From HK-STAS-PATE-36 sp964610345 (GTDB lineage: Bacteria > Patescibacteriota > Saccharimonadia > Saccharimonadales > JAGQNJ01), in the NCBI GenBank assembly GCA_964610345.1, contig CAZSVQ010000017.1, forward strand, positions 1 through 17,597: DNA of 17,597 bases, written 5' to 3'. Shown here one piece after another: positions 6,284-14,566 of this stretch. The translations under genes and the position numbers were made by a program. The notes under the pieces were generated by a model, which was not told the origin of the DNA, did not search any database, and was given only the letters and a program-made list of their open reading frames with translations. Every line of letters begins with the position of its first letter. Positions within the stretch are counted from its first letter, which is position 1.

Positions 6284-6889
6284 ATGCGCGCACTGCCTCC
6301 AGCCCTTGAAAAAGTAATTGAAGCCTTGCGAGTTCTGCCAGGAGTTGGGCCTCGTAGTGCAGAGCGTTACGCTTATTTTTTACTCCGGAGCAACCCATCA
6401 AGCTCTAAGAAAATTGCCGATACAGTATCTAACCTCCACGATCAAATTGCATATTGCCATAAAACTTTTGCTTTAGTTGAAAAGGGACAAAACTTATCGC
6501 CACTATATACTGACCCATCTCGTGATAAAAAAGTAATAGCTGTAGTAGCCGAACCATTTGATATAATGGCACTCGAAAACACTGGAACTTATAAAGGCAC
6601 TTACCATGTTCTTGGCGGTTTAATTTCGCCTATTGATGGTATCAGCCCAGATCAACTTACAATTCCCCAACTTGTTAAACGAGTCAAAGAAGATAAAGTC
6701 AAAGAAATTATTCTAGCAACAAATGCCAGTGTCGAGGGAGAGTCAACAGCACTATATATTCAGCAGCAATTAGTTAACACTGATGTACAATTAACTCGTC
6801 TAGCCCGTGGACTGCCAATTGGTGTAGACTTAGAGTATGCAGACCAAATAACACTATCGCGCGCACTAGAAGGAAGGCAAAGCCTATGA
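6284..6889 (+). CDS. recR: Recombination mediator RecR without a complete zinc finger
   Basis: RecR works with RecO/RecF to load RecA at gaps. The 201-aa protein has the N-terminal helix-hairpin-helix (LPGVGPRSAERYAYFLL, 18-34), a Toprim domain starting at VIAVVAEPFDIMALENTG (84-101), LILATN-type motif EIILATNASVEGES (141-154) and the C-terminal RLARGLPIGVDLEYAD. The zinc finger between the first two parts normally has four Cys. Here only Cys58 is left; the other positions are Thr61, Ser72 and Tyr75, although the following TDPSRD is kept. The reading frame is intact, so this is a diverged finger and not a broken gene. The last four bases overlap the next gene (ATGA). Confidence 0.95.
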   Translation: MRALPPALEKVIEALRVLPGVGPRSAERYAYFLLRSNPSSSKKIADTVSNLHDQIAYCHKTFALVEKGQNLSPLYTDPSRDKKVIAVVAEPFDIMALENTGTYKGTYHVLGGLISPIDGISPDQLTIPQLVKRVKEDKVKEIILATNASVEGESTALYIQQQLVNTDVQLTRLARGLPIGVDLEYADQITLSRALEGRQSL

Positions 6890-7881
6890 ATAAACCCCTC
6901 GAAATTGCAAACTTATTACAAGACAAAAAACATATTCTAATAATTCAAGCTGATAATCCAGACGGAGATAGTGTTGCTAGTAGTTTAGCGCTAGAGCAAA
7001 TTTTGCATGATCTTGGCAAAGAACCTACTATGTACTGCGCTGTTGATATACCTAAGCATTTGAGACACTTACCGGGTTGGGATAGAACCCTAAATGAAGT
7101 TCCGCACAATTTTGAGGCTTCAATTATTGTAGATTGTAGTTCACGTGGATTACTCGAAATCGCAGATAATAACGGTCAGTTAGCTTGGATTCTTGCAAAA
7201 CCTATAATTATATTTGATCATCATGACGTTGAGGCCACAATAAACGCCACAATTAATCACAATGATTTAAAAGCAGTCGCCACAGGAGAAGTTATCTATA
7301 ATTTAGTCAAAGAATTAGATTGGCCACTAGATGATATTGCCAAGAATATGATTGCTGTATCAATTTTATCTGATAGCTTAGGCCTAATGACAGACGCCAC
7401 GACACCCCGTAGTATTAGAATCATTGCTGATTTAGTTGAGTCTGGTGTTAACTTACCAGAACTCGAAGAGGCTCGCCGACAAACAATGCGTAAAAGTGTC
7501 GAACTAGTCCGATACAAAGGTGAGTTACTGCAACGATTAGAGTACTTTAACGAAAACGCGATCGCTATAATAACTATTCCATGGAGTGAAATAGAGAAAT
7601 ATAGCTCGCAGTATAACCCTTCTATCTTAGTTTTAGATGATATGCGCTTAACAGAGGGTACTAAGATCGCCATTGCCTTTAAGACCTACAAAGATAATCG
7701 CACAACTGCCAAAATTAGATCTAATTTTGGCTACCCGATTGCTAAAGATTTAGCAGAACATTTTGGCGGTGGAGGACACCCTTATGCTAGTGGTTTTAAG
7801 GTTATCGGTAAACCTTTCGATGTCGTTAAATCAGAATGTATTGAGGTTACTACTAGATTACTTTTAGAAAATAAGCATTGA
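6886..7881 (+). CDS. DHH/DHHA1 family phosphoesterase (NrnA-like)
   Basis: Family members degrade nanoRNA or cyclic dinucleotide products such as pApA. The 331-aa protein has motif I ADNPDGD (22-28), motif II VDC (82-84), motif III DHH (111-113), motif IV around D163 and D170 (LSDSLGLMTDATTP), and the C-terminal DHHA1 substrate motif GGGGHPYASGF (294-304). In the usual motif I, HxNPDGD, the first residue is a metal-binding His; here it is Ala22. The other metal ligands look present, so activity may be altered but not clearly lost. The start overlaps recR by 4 nt and cysS follows after 6 nt. NrnA/pAp phosphatase and c-di-AMP phosphodiesterase roles are both possible. Confidence 0.88.
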   Translation: MNKPLEIANLLQDKKHILIIQADNPDGDSVASSLALEQILHDLGKEPTMYCAVDIPKHLRHLPGWDRTLNEVPHNFEASIIVDCSSRGLLEIADNNGQLAWILAKPIIIFDHHDVEATINATINHNDLKAVATGEVIYNLVKELDWPLDDIAKNMIAVSILSDSLGLMTDATTPRSIRIIADLVESGVNLPELEEARRQTMRKSVELVRYKGELLQRLEYFNENAIAIITIPWSEIEKYSSQYNPSILVLDDMRLTEGTKIAIAFKTYKDNRTTAKIRSNFGYPIAKDLAEHFGGGGHPYASGFKVIGKPFDVVKSECIEVTTRLLLENKH

Positions 7882-7887
7882 TTAATT

Positions 7888-9258
7888 ATGAAATTATATA
7901 ATTCACTAACCAAAAAAATAGGTGAGATTAAACCTCTAGAAGGGGATACTATACGGATGTATAGCTGTGGGCCGACCGTTTACGATCACGCCCATATTGG
8001 TAATCTAAGTTCATTTATTCATGCCGATATACTCAAACGCACTTTAAAACTAGCGGGTTTTAATGTAAAACATGTCATGAATTTTACAGACGTTGACGAT
8101 AAAACTATCAAACGTAGTCAAGAAAAATACCCAAATTTATCCCCTCTAGATGCTCTTCATAAACTGACTAGAGATTTTGAAGAAATCTTCAAACAAGATA
8201 TGGTAGCAGTTGGCAATAGCGTAAAAGACATTGATTTTGTTAGGGCAACCGATTCAATTCCAGCTATGCAAGTTTTGATTAGTACTTTACTTGACCAGGG
8301 TTTTGCGTATATTGCCGATGATGGAGTGTATTTTTCTATTGAAGCATATAAAAAATCCGGTAAAACTTATGGCCAACTCCTAAAGTTAAGTTCCAAAAAC
8401 ACCTCTAAAGCACGTATAGCAAATGATGAGTATGACAAAGATTCAATCCATGACTTCGCCTTATGGAAGGTCTCCAAGCCTAACGAACCCAGCTGGGAGT
8501 TTCACCTTAACGGCAAAAAAATAGATGGGCGCCCAGGCTGGCACATAGAATGTTCTGCAATGAGTGCTAGCAAACTAGGACAACCTTTTGATATTCATAC
8601 CGGTGGGGTAGATTTAATATTTCCTCATCACGAAAATGAAATCGCCCAAAGCACCGCCGGACGTGAAAATCCAGTTTATACTCAAATATTCTCTCATAGC
8701 GAACATTTATTAGTTGATGGCAAAAAAATGAGTAAATCACTTGGTAATTTCTGCACATTGCAAGATATTTTAGATAAAGATTTTGATCCGTTAGCTTTTA
8801 GGCTAATGATTTTACAATCGCATTATAGAAGTCAATCTAACTTTACATGGGATAATCTAAATTCTGCCCAAAATCGCCTTAAAAGTTGGCTTAAGATAAC
8901 AGACAGGCAATGGCAATTAAATGAATCAGGCAAGCAAGACATGGAAGAGTTATCAATAATCACCCAAAATGATCTTGATTTGCCAAGCTTTCTAGCTAAG
9001 CTCAGTGAATATTTTGACGAAGTTGAAGCTAAAAATGAATCACCTAACAAAACTATATTAAAATTAATACGGCAAATTACTGGTATTAATCTAACAAGAA
9101 GTGATATAACAAATGATCAAAAACAGCTCATTAAAGATAGAGAACTTACAAGGAATAGCAAAGACTGGAATGAGTCTGATAGAATAAGAGGCAGCCTTCT
9201 TGAGCAGGGCATAGAACTTAATGATACTGATAACGGTACTATCTGGAACAAACTATAA
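7888..9258 (+). CDS. cysS: Cysteinyl-tRNA synthetase
   Basis: The enzyme charges tRNA-Cys with cysteine. The 456-aa protein has the class I signature HIGN (36-39, in HAHIGNL) and KMSKS (280-284). The zinc site is complete: Cys27 in YSCGPTVY, Cys222 in IECSAMSA, and His247 and Glu251 in PHHENE. The DIHTGGVDLIFPHHENE stretch is diagnostic of this enzyme. The C-terminal part contains the helical anticodon-side domain and ends in the usual region WNESDRIRGSLLEQGIELNDT. No T-box leader is present because the gene is internal to an operon. The last base of the stop codon is the first base of the next gene's ATG. Confidence 0.98.
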   Translation: MKLYNSLTKKIGEIKPLEGDTIRMYSCGPTVYDHAHIGNLSSFIHADILKRTLKLAGFNVKHVMNFTDVDDKTIKRSQEKYPNLSPLDALHKLTRDFEEIFKQDMVAVGNSVKDIDFVRATDSIPAMQVLISTLLDQGFAYIADDGVYFSIEAYKKSGKTYGQLLKLSSKNTSKARIANDEYDKDSIHDFALWKVSKPNEPSWEFHLNGKKIDGRPGWHIECSAMSASKLGQPFDIHTGGVDLIFPHHENEIAQSTAGRENPVYTQIFSHSEHLLVDGKKMSKSLGNFCTLQDILDKDFDPLAFRLMILQSHYRSQSNFTWDNLNSAQNRLKSWLKITDRQWQLNESGKQDMEELSIITQNDLDLPSFLAKLSEYFDEVEAKNESPNKTILKLIRQITGINLTRSDITNDQKQLIKDRELTRNSKDWNESDRIRGSLLEQGIELNDTDNGTIWNKL

Positions 9259-10211
9259 TGAAAACTATAAAAACAGATGAATATACAATTAAATCAGGTC
9301 ATCTTAGTGTAAGTAATGGTCATAATATTTGGTACGAACAATGGGGTAACCCAAAAAGTAAAATACCAGTACTTAGCTTTCATGGAGGGCCAGGTAGTCA
9401 ATATAAACCACATCATAAATACAATTTTGACCCTGAAATCCACCAAGTAATAAGTTTTGACCAACGTGGTTGCGGAAATAGCTTACCTTATGGCGAGCTA
9501 AAGTATAACAACACCCAAGAATTAATTAAAGATGCCAAACTAATACTTGAACATCTGAATATTGAAAAAGTATATCTTTTTGGCGGCTCTTGGGGCTCTA
9601 CTATGGCACTTTTATTTAATATTGATTACCCGGATATTATCGAAGCCACAATAATTAGAGGAATTTTTACTGGTACAAAAGCTGAAATTAGTTACGTAGA
9701 TAAAGGGTTATTTAAAAATTTCTACCCAGAAGTTTGGGAAAGATTCGTAAATTCAGTTCCAAAAAGTCATAAAAATAACCCAGCAAAATACCATTACAGA
9801 CAATTAAATAAAACTGATAATAAATCTAATATCCGATCTTCGAAAGCTCTAGAAGAACTAGAATGGCCCTTGCTGGGCTTTGACTGGCTGGGCTTTAACG
9901 ATATAAAAATCGATAAAGACCCTACCCAAAAACTATTAGAATATGATTTTGTTCCATACAAAATTTACGCACACTACATGCAAAATAATTGCTTTTTATC
10001 TGGCAACTATATAATAGAAAACTGTATAAAAATCAAAAATCCAGTGCATATCGTCCAAGGGAGATACGACATGGTTTGCCCACCGATTACAGCATATAAT
10101 CTTCACAAAACATTACAAAATAGTGAGCTTTACATAACATTATCGAGTCACGGTAATGACCCAGAAACACGTTCTGTATTAAAAACACTAATTAAAACAA
10201 CGATTAAATAA
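9258..10211 (+). CDS. pip: Prolyl aminopeptidase (proline iminopeptidase), alpha/beta hydrolase S33
   Basis: The enzyme removes N-terminal proline from peptides in the cytosol, which suits an organism that feeds on imported peptides. The 317-aa protein has the family signature HGGPGSQ (42-48) for the oxyanion hole, DQRGCGNS (68-75), the nucleophile elbow GGSWGS with Ser111, an acid at Asp271 in GRYDMVCPP and the catalytic His298. The start shares one base with the cysS stop (TAATG). The sequence is richer in Lys/Asn codons than its neighbours, mainly in the middle cap region, so it may have a separate history. It runs convergently into the next gene with only 18 nt between them and no visible terminator. 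Confidence 0.93.
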   Translation: MKTIKTDEYTIKSGHLSVSNGHNIWYEQWGNPKSKIPVLSFHGGPGSQYKPHHKYNFDPEIHQVISFDQRGCGNSLPYGELKYNNTQELIKDAKLILEHLNIEKVYLFGGSWGSTMALLFNIDYPDIIEATIIRGIFTGTKAEISYVDKGLFKNFYPEVWERFVNSVPKSHKNNPAKYHYRQLNKTDNKSNIRSSKALEELEWPLLGFDWLGFNDIKIDKDPTQKLLEYDFVPYKIYAHYMQNNCFLSGNYIIENCIKIKNPVHIVQGRYDMVCPPITAYNLHKTLQNSELYITLSSHGNDPETRSVLKTLIKTTIK

Positions 10212-10229
10212 CTGAAAATTTAACGAAAG

Positions 10230-11318
10230 TCAATCTTCTTTAACAGGATTTAATTTATGTCCATAATACTCTTTTATATAAATTCTTAAGCACCCCGCAA
10301 CTGGAATCGCAATCAATGCACCCAAAAAACCCGCAACACTTACACCAATAATTGCCGCCACAAAAACCGTTAACGGCGTTAATTCATTGTATTTAGACTG
10401 AATATAAGGCTGTAGGGTGGCATTCTCTACTTGTTGATACACCAAGAAAAATATTGCCATGACTATCGCTAACGGCACCGAAGCAAACAAGCAAAATAGC
10501 ACAACAATCACTGATGAAATTATATTACCAATTAATGGAATAAGCCCGAACAAGCCAACAATCGCAGCCATAGCAACCGGATTGATACTAACTTGCAGAA
10601 TGGTGCTAGCAATTGCAAGTGCAAAAAATGCAAAGACAGCAGATATCATGGCAATCAATAATTGACCATTAACATAACCAGTCACCATCCCATACATCTC
10701 TTTAAGTACTCGTGATCGTTTTTCAAGTTTATTCTTAGCCTGCAAAGCTAAGAACCGCCTCTTCCACTGTGGGCCTTCCACAAGCATCATAAAAGTCATC
10801 ACAAGTACTGATATAATTGCAACCAACCCGTTGCCAACAGTAGTCGCTACCGAATAAGCTCTGCCAGTGATATCATCTAGGTTATTTTTTACCTCAGAAA
10901 TTGTCTGTGTGTATTGAGTTGTTAAATTATAGCGCTCAATGAAACGCACAATTGGCGTATCTTGATTTTGAATATCACTAACAGAAATTGGAATAGTATC
11001 AACAAAATCTATACTTTGACGAACAAGTGGTGGAACAACAATCACAATAAATCCAATTAATACAGCAATCACTGCGATATAAGCCACCGCTGTGGCTCTT
11101 ACTCTACTTTTATCAGGCAAAATATTGCTGATCCAACTGACTACAGGATTTAAGGCTAGTGCCAAAAATCCCGAAATCAATATCAGCTGCAAGGCTGTTG
11201 TGATGCGCGATATAAAACCAACAATCAATAAAGCGACTAGTACAAATATTAAAATTCTAATAACTGTTTTATTGGTAAATGTTACAGTGATAGTTTGCTT
11301 TTGTTCTTTATCAGCCAT
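10230..11318 (-). CDS. AI-2E family transporter (TqsA/YdiK-like permease)
   Basis: This is a membrane protein of the family that includes the autoinducer-2 exporter TqsA and various Na+/H+ antiporters. The actual substrate is unknown. The 362-aa protein has about eight membrane helices: two close to the N-terminus (18-36, 42-60), one at about 75-97, a soluble stretch (100-150), one at 156-181, and a C-terminal block (about 216-345). Conserved family features are the GLIPLIGNIIS stretch (257-267) and QQVENATLQPYIQ (295-307). The start overlaps the preceding glycosyltransferase gene by 8 nt (ATGGCTGA). It is the last gene of the minus-strand operon, which suggests a link to envelope glycan or lipid chemistry. 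Confidence 0.9.
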   Translation of the reverse strand: MADKEQKQTITVTFTNKTVIRILIFVLVALLIVGFISRITTALQLILISGFLALALNPVVSWISNILPDKSRVRATAVAYIAVIAVLIGFIVIVVPPLVRQSIDFVDTIPISVSDIQNQDTPIVRFIERYNLTTQYTQTISEVKNNLDDITGRAYSVATTVGNGLVAIISVLVMTFMMLVEGPQWKRRFLALQAKNKLEKRSRVLKEMYGMVTGYVNGQLLIAMISAVFAFFALAIASTILQVSINPVAMAAIVGLFGLIPLIGNIISSVIVVLFCLFASVPLAIVMAIFFLVYQQVENATLQPYIQSKYNELTPLTVFVAAIIGVSVAGFLGALIAIPVAGCLRIYIKEYYGHKLNPVKED

Positions 11319-12426
11319 TTTTAAGTTCTCTTGCTTGTTTGTATGTTTCTAGTATAGCACTACCCACAATATCTATGTCATATTGTTTAACAATTTTTTG
11401 TTGTTTTAGCTTAATTTGTTGTAATGCTTTATCGTTTCTTATTAAGCTTGCCAATTTATTTGCTAGCTCATCAATATCGTTAGGTTTAAACATAACCTCT
11501 GGCAATTCACCTAAAACTGTAGAATAACCCGGGTTGCTTCCAGCCAAGACAACCGCTCCCCCCGCCATAGCCTCAAGCAAAACTATACCAAAGCTTTCTC
11601 CGCCAGTAGCAGGGTAAATTGCTAGTTTTGTTGATTGTAAAATTTTCTTTTTTTCAGATTCTGTAACATAACCCTTAAAATCACAAATTTCTGAAAGTTT
11701 ATGATCTTGAACATATTGCTCTAAATTTGTACGTTCAGGTCCATCGCCCACAATTAACACTTTTAGCTTAGAAATGTTTTGATTTTGTCTTAACTTGTTT
11801 AATGCTTTTAATAAATTAATACAACCCTTACGCTCAACAAGCCGACCAACGAATACTATATCAAATTCGGGTTTTGAATCTATTGAAGGCTTCCATAATT
11901 TAAGATCGATGGCGTTTGGTACAATAACACTAGATATATTTTGAGTATCGCTTGCAAACTTTTGAGCTACTTTTGATACACTGATAATTTTATCAAAACG
12001 TTTTAAATTATTTTGTTGAGCCCATCCTAAAATACGCGTACCAAAAATTACACTTTTCCCGTGCGGAGCTACGTGAAAAGTACCTACTATAGCAGTATTT
12101 ATCGGTGCGTATCTAATCACCTTACCTGCTAAAAACGGACTAAATGGCATCTGAACATGCAATACATCAAAATTTTCTTTGAATAGTAAGTTTTCAATTT
12201 TTTTACCAGAAGTAGGTAAAGGGACAGAGAGCCGATTTTTATTAAACGATACTTTAACATTGCGGGCTGAACTATGGATATTTGTAATATCAGTTCTAGA
12301 TGTATAACCAGTAATATAATGCACCTCGTGCCCATTTTTAGATAGCCAGCTGCCAACTAGTAATACGTACTGTTGGACGCCATCTGAAGTGTCAAGAGTG
12401 TCGTCTAAAACTAGACCAATTTTCAC
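11311..12426 (-). CDS. GT4 family glycosyltransferase (PimA/PimB-like), second copy
   Basis: This is a GT-B fold retaining glycosyltransferase of 371 aa that uses a nucleotide sugar. The N-terminal domain starts MKIGLVLDDTLDTSDGVQ, with the acceptor-side loop at 15-18. It contains FDVLHVQMPF and GTFHVAPHG (115-123). The C-terminal domain has PNAID (170-174), VGRLVERKG (193-201), VGDGPER (226-232) and the EX7E motif ESFGIVLLE with Glu277 and Glu285. The start codon is GTG (12424-12426) and forms a GTGA overlap with the stop of the paralogous gene upstream. Similarity between the two proteins suggests tandem duplication and successive sugar additions. No membrane segment is visible; attachment to the inner membrane surface is likely peripheral. 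Confidence 0.9.
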   Translation of the reverse strand: MKIGLVLDDTLDTSDGVQQYVLLVGSWLSKNGHEVHYITGYTSRTDITNIHSSARNVKVSFNKNRLSVPLPTSGKKIENLLFKENFDVLHVQMPFSPFLAGKVIRYAPINTAIVGTFHVAPHGKSVIFGTRILGWAQQNNLKRFDKIISVSKVAQKFASDTQNISSVIVPNAIDLKLWKPSIDSKPEFDIVFVGRLVERKGCINLLKALNKLRQNQNISKLKVLIVGDGPERTNLEQYVQDHKLSEICDFKGYVTESEKKKILQSTKLAIYPATGGESFGIVLLEAMAGGAVVLAGSNPGYSTVLGELPEVMFKPNDIDELANKLASLIRNDKALQQIKLKQQKIVKQYDIDIVGSAILETYKQARELKNG

Positions 12427-13547
12427 TTTAAATGTGCCTTTTTAGACTGTTTGTATACATTTAGATACAACTCGGCGATTCTTTCATAATTAAACTGTGT
12501 GACATACTCACTTGACCATGATGTCCATAATTTTCTTAGTTCGGAATCCACCATTAGTAGTTGCAATTTTCGTGCAAACTCTTCTATATCTTTTACATTC
12601 GTAATCGAAATCGCACCAGTGTCCTTCATGACTCCTGTATAGCCTGGGTTATTACCAGCCACAGTTACTGCCCCGGCAGCCATTGCTTCAAGTAAAACAA
12701 TACCAAAGCTTTCACCGTATATAGCCGGTGAACAATAAATACTCGCAGTAGCAAGTAACTGTATCTTCTTTGCTTCATCAACAAAACCCAAAAATTCAAC
12801 ATTATCAATATCGTTTAGTTCAACATAATTTTCTAATTTGTTCCTATCTGGTCCGTCACCGGCAATAACCAATTTTGCTTCTGGGTGAACGGTCTGGAGT
12901 TGTCGAAAAGCTTTTAACAAGTACAGGACGCCTTTTCGTTTTTCTAATCTACCAATATACAAAATAGTGTGCTTTTCTCGTGGTTCTGATATATTGTGCT
13001 GGAATTTTTCAATATCAATTCCATTGGGTACAATTGTTATTTCTTTTTTAGTCAGGCTTTTAACATACTCTGCGGCAGCATCAGATACAGCTGTAAATGC
13101 ATCTATATATTTTAAAATAGACTTTGTATAGGGTGTAATTACCTTTTCAATGGTTTTACTCATCATTGTATCGGGCAATTTAGCATGAAAAGTTGCTACA
13201 TTAACTGTGTTTGACCGAGTTAAAATTTGACGCCCAACAATCGGTACCCAAGGTTCATGGAAATGTAAAACATCAAACCGATACTCATGCAAAAGAGAAT
13301 CAATTGCGTTATTGTCAAAGGTTACAGAAATTTGCGCGGTAGTTGCCTGAAACGGTGCGTTAAAATCACGGGATTGGCCGACCAACAAAATTCCATCAAT
13401 ATTTTCAGTTTCAACTCCCTTAGGGCGAGGTGTTATTATATACGCTTCGTGACCTTTTTTCTGGTATTCATTTTTAAGCGCAAGAACACACTCCTGGACA
13501 CCGCCATTCTTGAATATATTATACGGACAAACTAGCCCAATCCTCAT
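12423..13547 (-). CDS. GT4 family glycosyltransferase (PimA-like), first copy
   Basis: This 374-aa GT-B enzyme starts with MRIGLVCPYNIFKNGGVQ, close to the opening of the phosphatidylinositol mannosyltransferase PimA. It has DVLHFHEPWVP (92-102), ATFHAKLPD (118-126), PNGID (174-178), GRLEKRKG (199-206), AGDGPDR (229-235) and the EX7E motif ESFGIVLLE (279-287). It most likely transfers a sugar from a nucleotide donor to a lipid or lipid-linked acceptor at the cytoplasmic membrane. The donor and acceptor cannot be read from the sequence. A -10 (TATACT or TACTAT) lies only 8-10 nt before the ATG, so a short, nearly leaderless transcript may start here in addition to readthrough from the upstream hydrolase gene. 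Confidence 0.92.
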   Translation of the reverse strand: MRIGLVCPYNIFKNGGVQECVLALKNEYQKKGHEAYIITPRPKGVETENIDGILLVGQSRDFNAPFQATTAQISVTFDNNAIDSLLHEYRFDVLHFHEPWVPIVGRQILTRSNTVNVATFHAKLPDTMMSKTIEKVITPYTKSILKYIDAFTAVSDAAAEYVKSLTKKEITIVPNGIDIEKFQHNISEPREKHTILYIGRLEKRKGVLYLLKAFRQLQTVHPEAKLVIAGDGPDRNKLENYVELNDIDNVEFLGFVDEAKKIQLLATASIYCSPAIYGESFGIVLLEAMAAGAVTVAGNNPGYTGVMKDTGAISITNVKDIEEFARKLQLLMVDSELRKLWTSWSSEYVTQFNYERIAELYLNVYKQSKKAHLK

Positions 13548-13585
13548 AGTTAACTATAGTATATCAAAATAGTTATGATTTTGAT
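13545..13585 (-). promoter_or_regulatory. Promoter-like element, palindrome and hairpin between hydrolase and GT4 genes
   Basis: A 12-bp perfect palindrome ATAGTTAACTAT (13546-13557) overlaps the GT4 start codon. TATACT on the minus strand (13558-13563) is the likely -10. A hairpin of ATCAAAAT with ATTTTGAT (13563-13570 and 13578-13585) spans the stop of the hydrolase gene and could slow or end transcription before the new start. Confidence 0.4.
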
Positions 13586-14502
13586 AGTAACTTGCGTAAT
13601 GCTGGTGGAATAAAAGGCGCTGCCTCTTTAGCGGTGGCTACGACAGTTGGGGCGTGTGTTTTTTGTTTGGCGTTTATAACATACACATGGGAATAAATAA
13701 CGCCTAAATGTTGCTCAACTCGGTGATTGTCAAAATACCTATCAACATCAACCGCCACATGGTGAACTGGGATCGCCACTTGAACATCACAAGTATCAGC
13801 TCTAAGCATGGTTATTGTTGTATCCATGTAAGTCCGGATATCGTTTATTTGCCATAATCCAATTTCAAAATTAATACGATTGTTTTGCTCTTCAACATCA
13901 GCATCTTTCAATTTGCTATGATTACTGGCGACCAAAGAATAGCAAGCCCGAATAACTGGGCCACGCAAGATAAAAGTTTTCATAAAAAGCGCAGGATACT
14001 TATTTGAAAATACAGATGCTGTGATTCGCAGAGGCCAACGAATTCGTTTTGGCAAAATAAAATCTTCACGGTGAGCAAAGCCAACAACACTAACCAAAAT
14101 ATCAACTCGTTTGGCAATATCAGGGTATTTTTGTAGCATTCTGGTCACTATCAAAAAACCCAGTGACATACCAAGAATTGTGATCCGACGGCGTTTATAC
14201 CTTAGTTTAATAAAGGCCGCTAAATAATCAGCTAAATTATCAAGGGTTGGCTTTTCATTTAATTTATAAAAGCTTTCCATCCCACCAAAACCTGGTAGGT
14301 CGGGCAGAGTCACGTTTCCGTATTTTGTAAGCTCCTCAACAAATCCAATCATACGCTCAATACTCGCGTGATGCCCATATACGAGCAGTATTTCTCTGTT
14401 CTTTTTAGATTTTGACGGCGCCCTAAGCATCCGACCATGCAAATTATTTATATTAAGCGGTACAATAGCTTTTTCGTATTTAATTTTTTGCTTCAGGCTC
14501 AT
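13573..14502 (-). CDS. Alpha/beta hydrolase
   Basis: This is a 309-aa alpha/beta hydrolase of unknown substrate. It shows an oxyanion-side YGHHAS (42-47), the loop LPDLPGFGG (66-74), the nucleophile elbow GMSLG with Ser113, a likely acid at Asp252/Asp254 and a likely His283 (KTHAP). No signal peptide or membrane helix is visible; the N-terminus is lysine-rich. A cap region lies at about 140-235. GGAG lies 6 nt before the ATG. It is the first gene of the hydrolase - GT4 - GT4 - AI-2E operon, so esterase, lipase or acyltransferase-like action on a lipid intermediate is conceivable, but that is inference from position only. Confidence 0.85.
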   Translation of the reverse strand: MSLKQKIKYEKAIVPLNINNLHGRMLRAPSKSKKNREILLVYGHHASIERMIGFVEELTKYGNVTLPDLPGFGGMESFYKLNEKPTLDNLADYLAAFIKLRYKRRRITILGMSLGFLIVTRMLQKYPDIAKRVDILVSVVGFAHREDFILPKRIRWPLRITASVFSNKYPALFMKTFILRGPVIRACYSLVASNHSKLKDADVEEQNNRINFEIGLWQINDIRTYMDTTITMLRADTCDVQVAIPVHHVAVDVDRYFDNHRVEQHLGVIYSHVYVINAKQKTHAPTVVATAKEAAPFIPPALRKLLSKS

Positions 14503-14511
14503 ATTACTCCG

Positions 14512-14540
14512 ACTTTACGTTAAAGTTTGGGTACGGTCAA
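14512..14540 (-). promoter_or_regulatory. Promoter of the hydrolase-GT4-GT4 operon
   Basis: On the minus strand TTGACC (14535-14540) and TAAAGT (14512-14517) are separated by exactly 17 nt. The hydrolase start follows with a proper GGAG binding site. This promoter lies back to back with the plus-strand promoter at 14551, within 50 bases. Confidence 0.5.
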
Positions 14541-14550
14541 GAAATTACAA

Positions 14551-14559
14551 TGTTACAAT
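14551..14559 (+). promoter_or_regulatory. Extended -10 promoter giving a leaderless GTG start
   Basis: TGTTACAAT ends 7 nt before the GTG start at 14567, so the message should begin at or next to the start codon. No Shine-Dalgarno is present. The decamer TGTTACAATA is identical to that before ybaB. Confidence 0.5.
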
Positions 14560-14566
14560 ATTACGA

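Noticed and set aside
6284..6889. recR as a pseudogene
   Set aside because: The zinc cysteines are missing, but the frame is open, the length is normal and all other motifs are conserved.
8728..8758. A7 runs such as those in cysS, the hydrophobic anchors and elsewhere as frameshift sites
   Set aside because: They are common in this AT-rich sequence and occur in genes with no expected short form.
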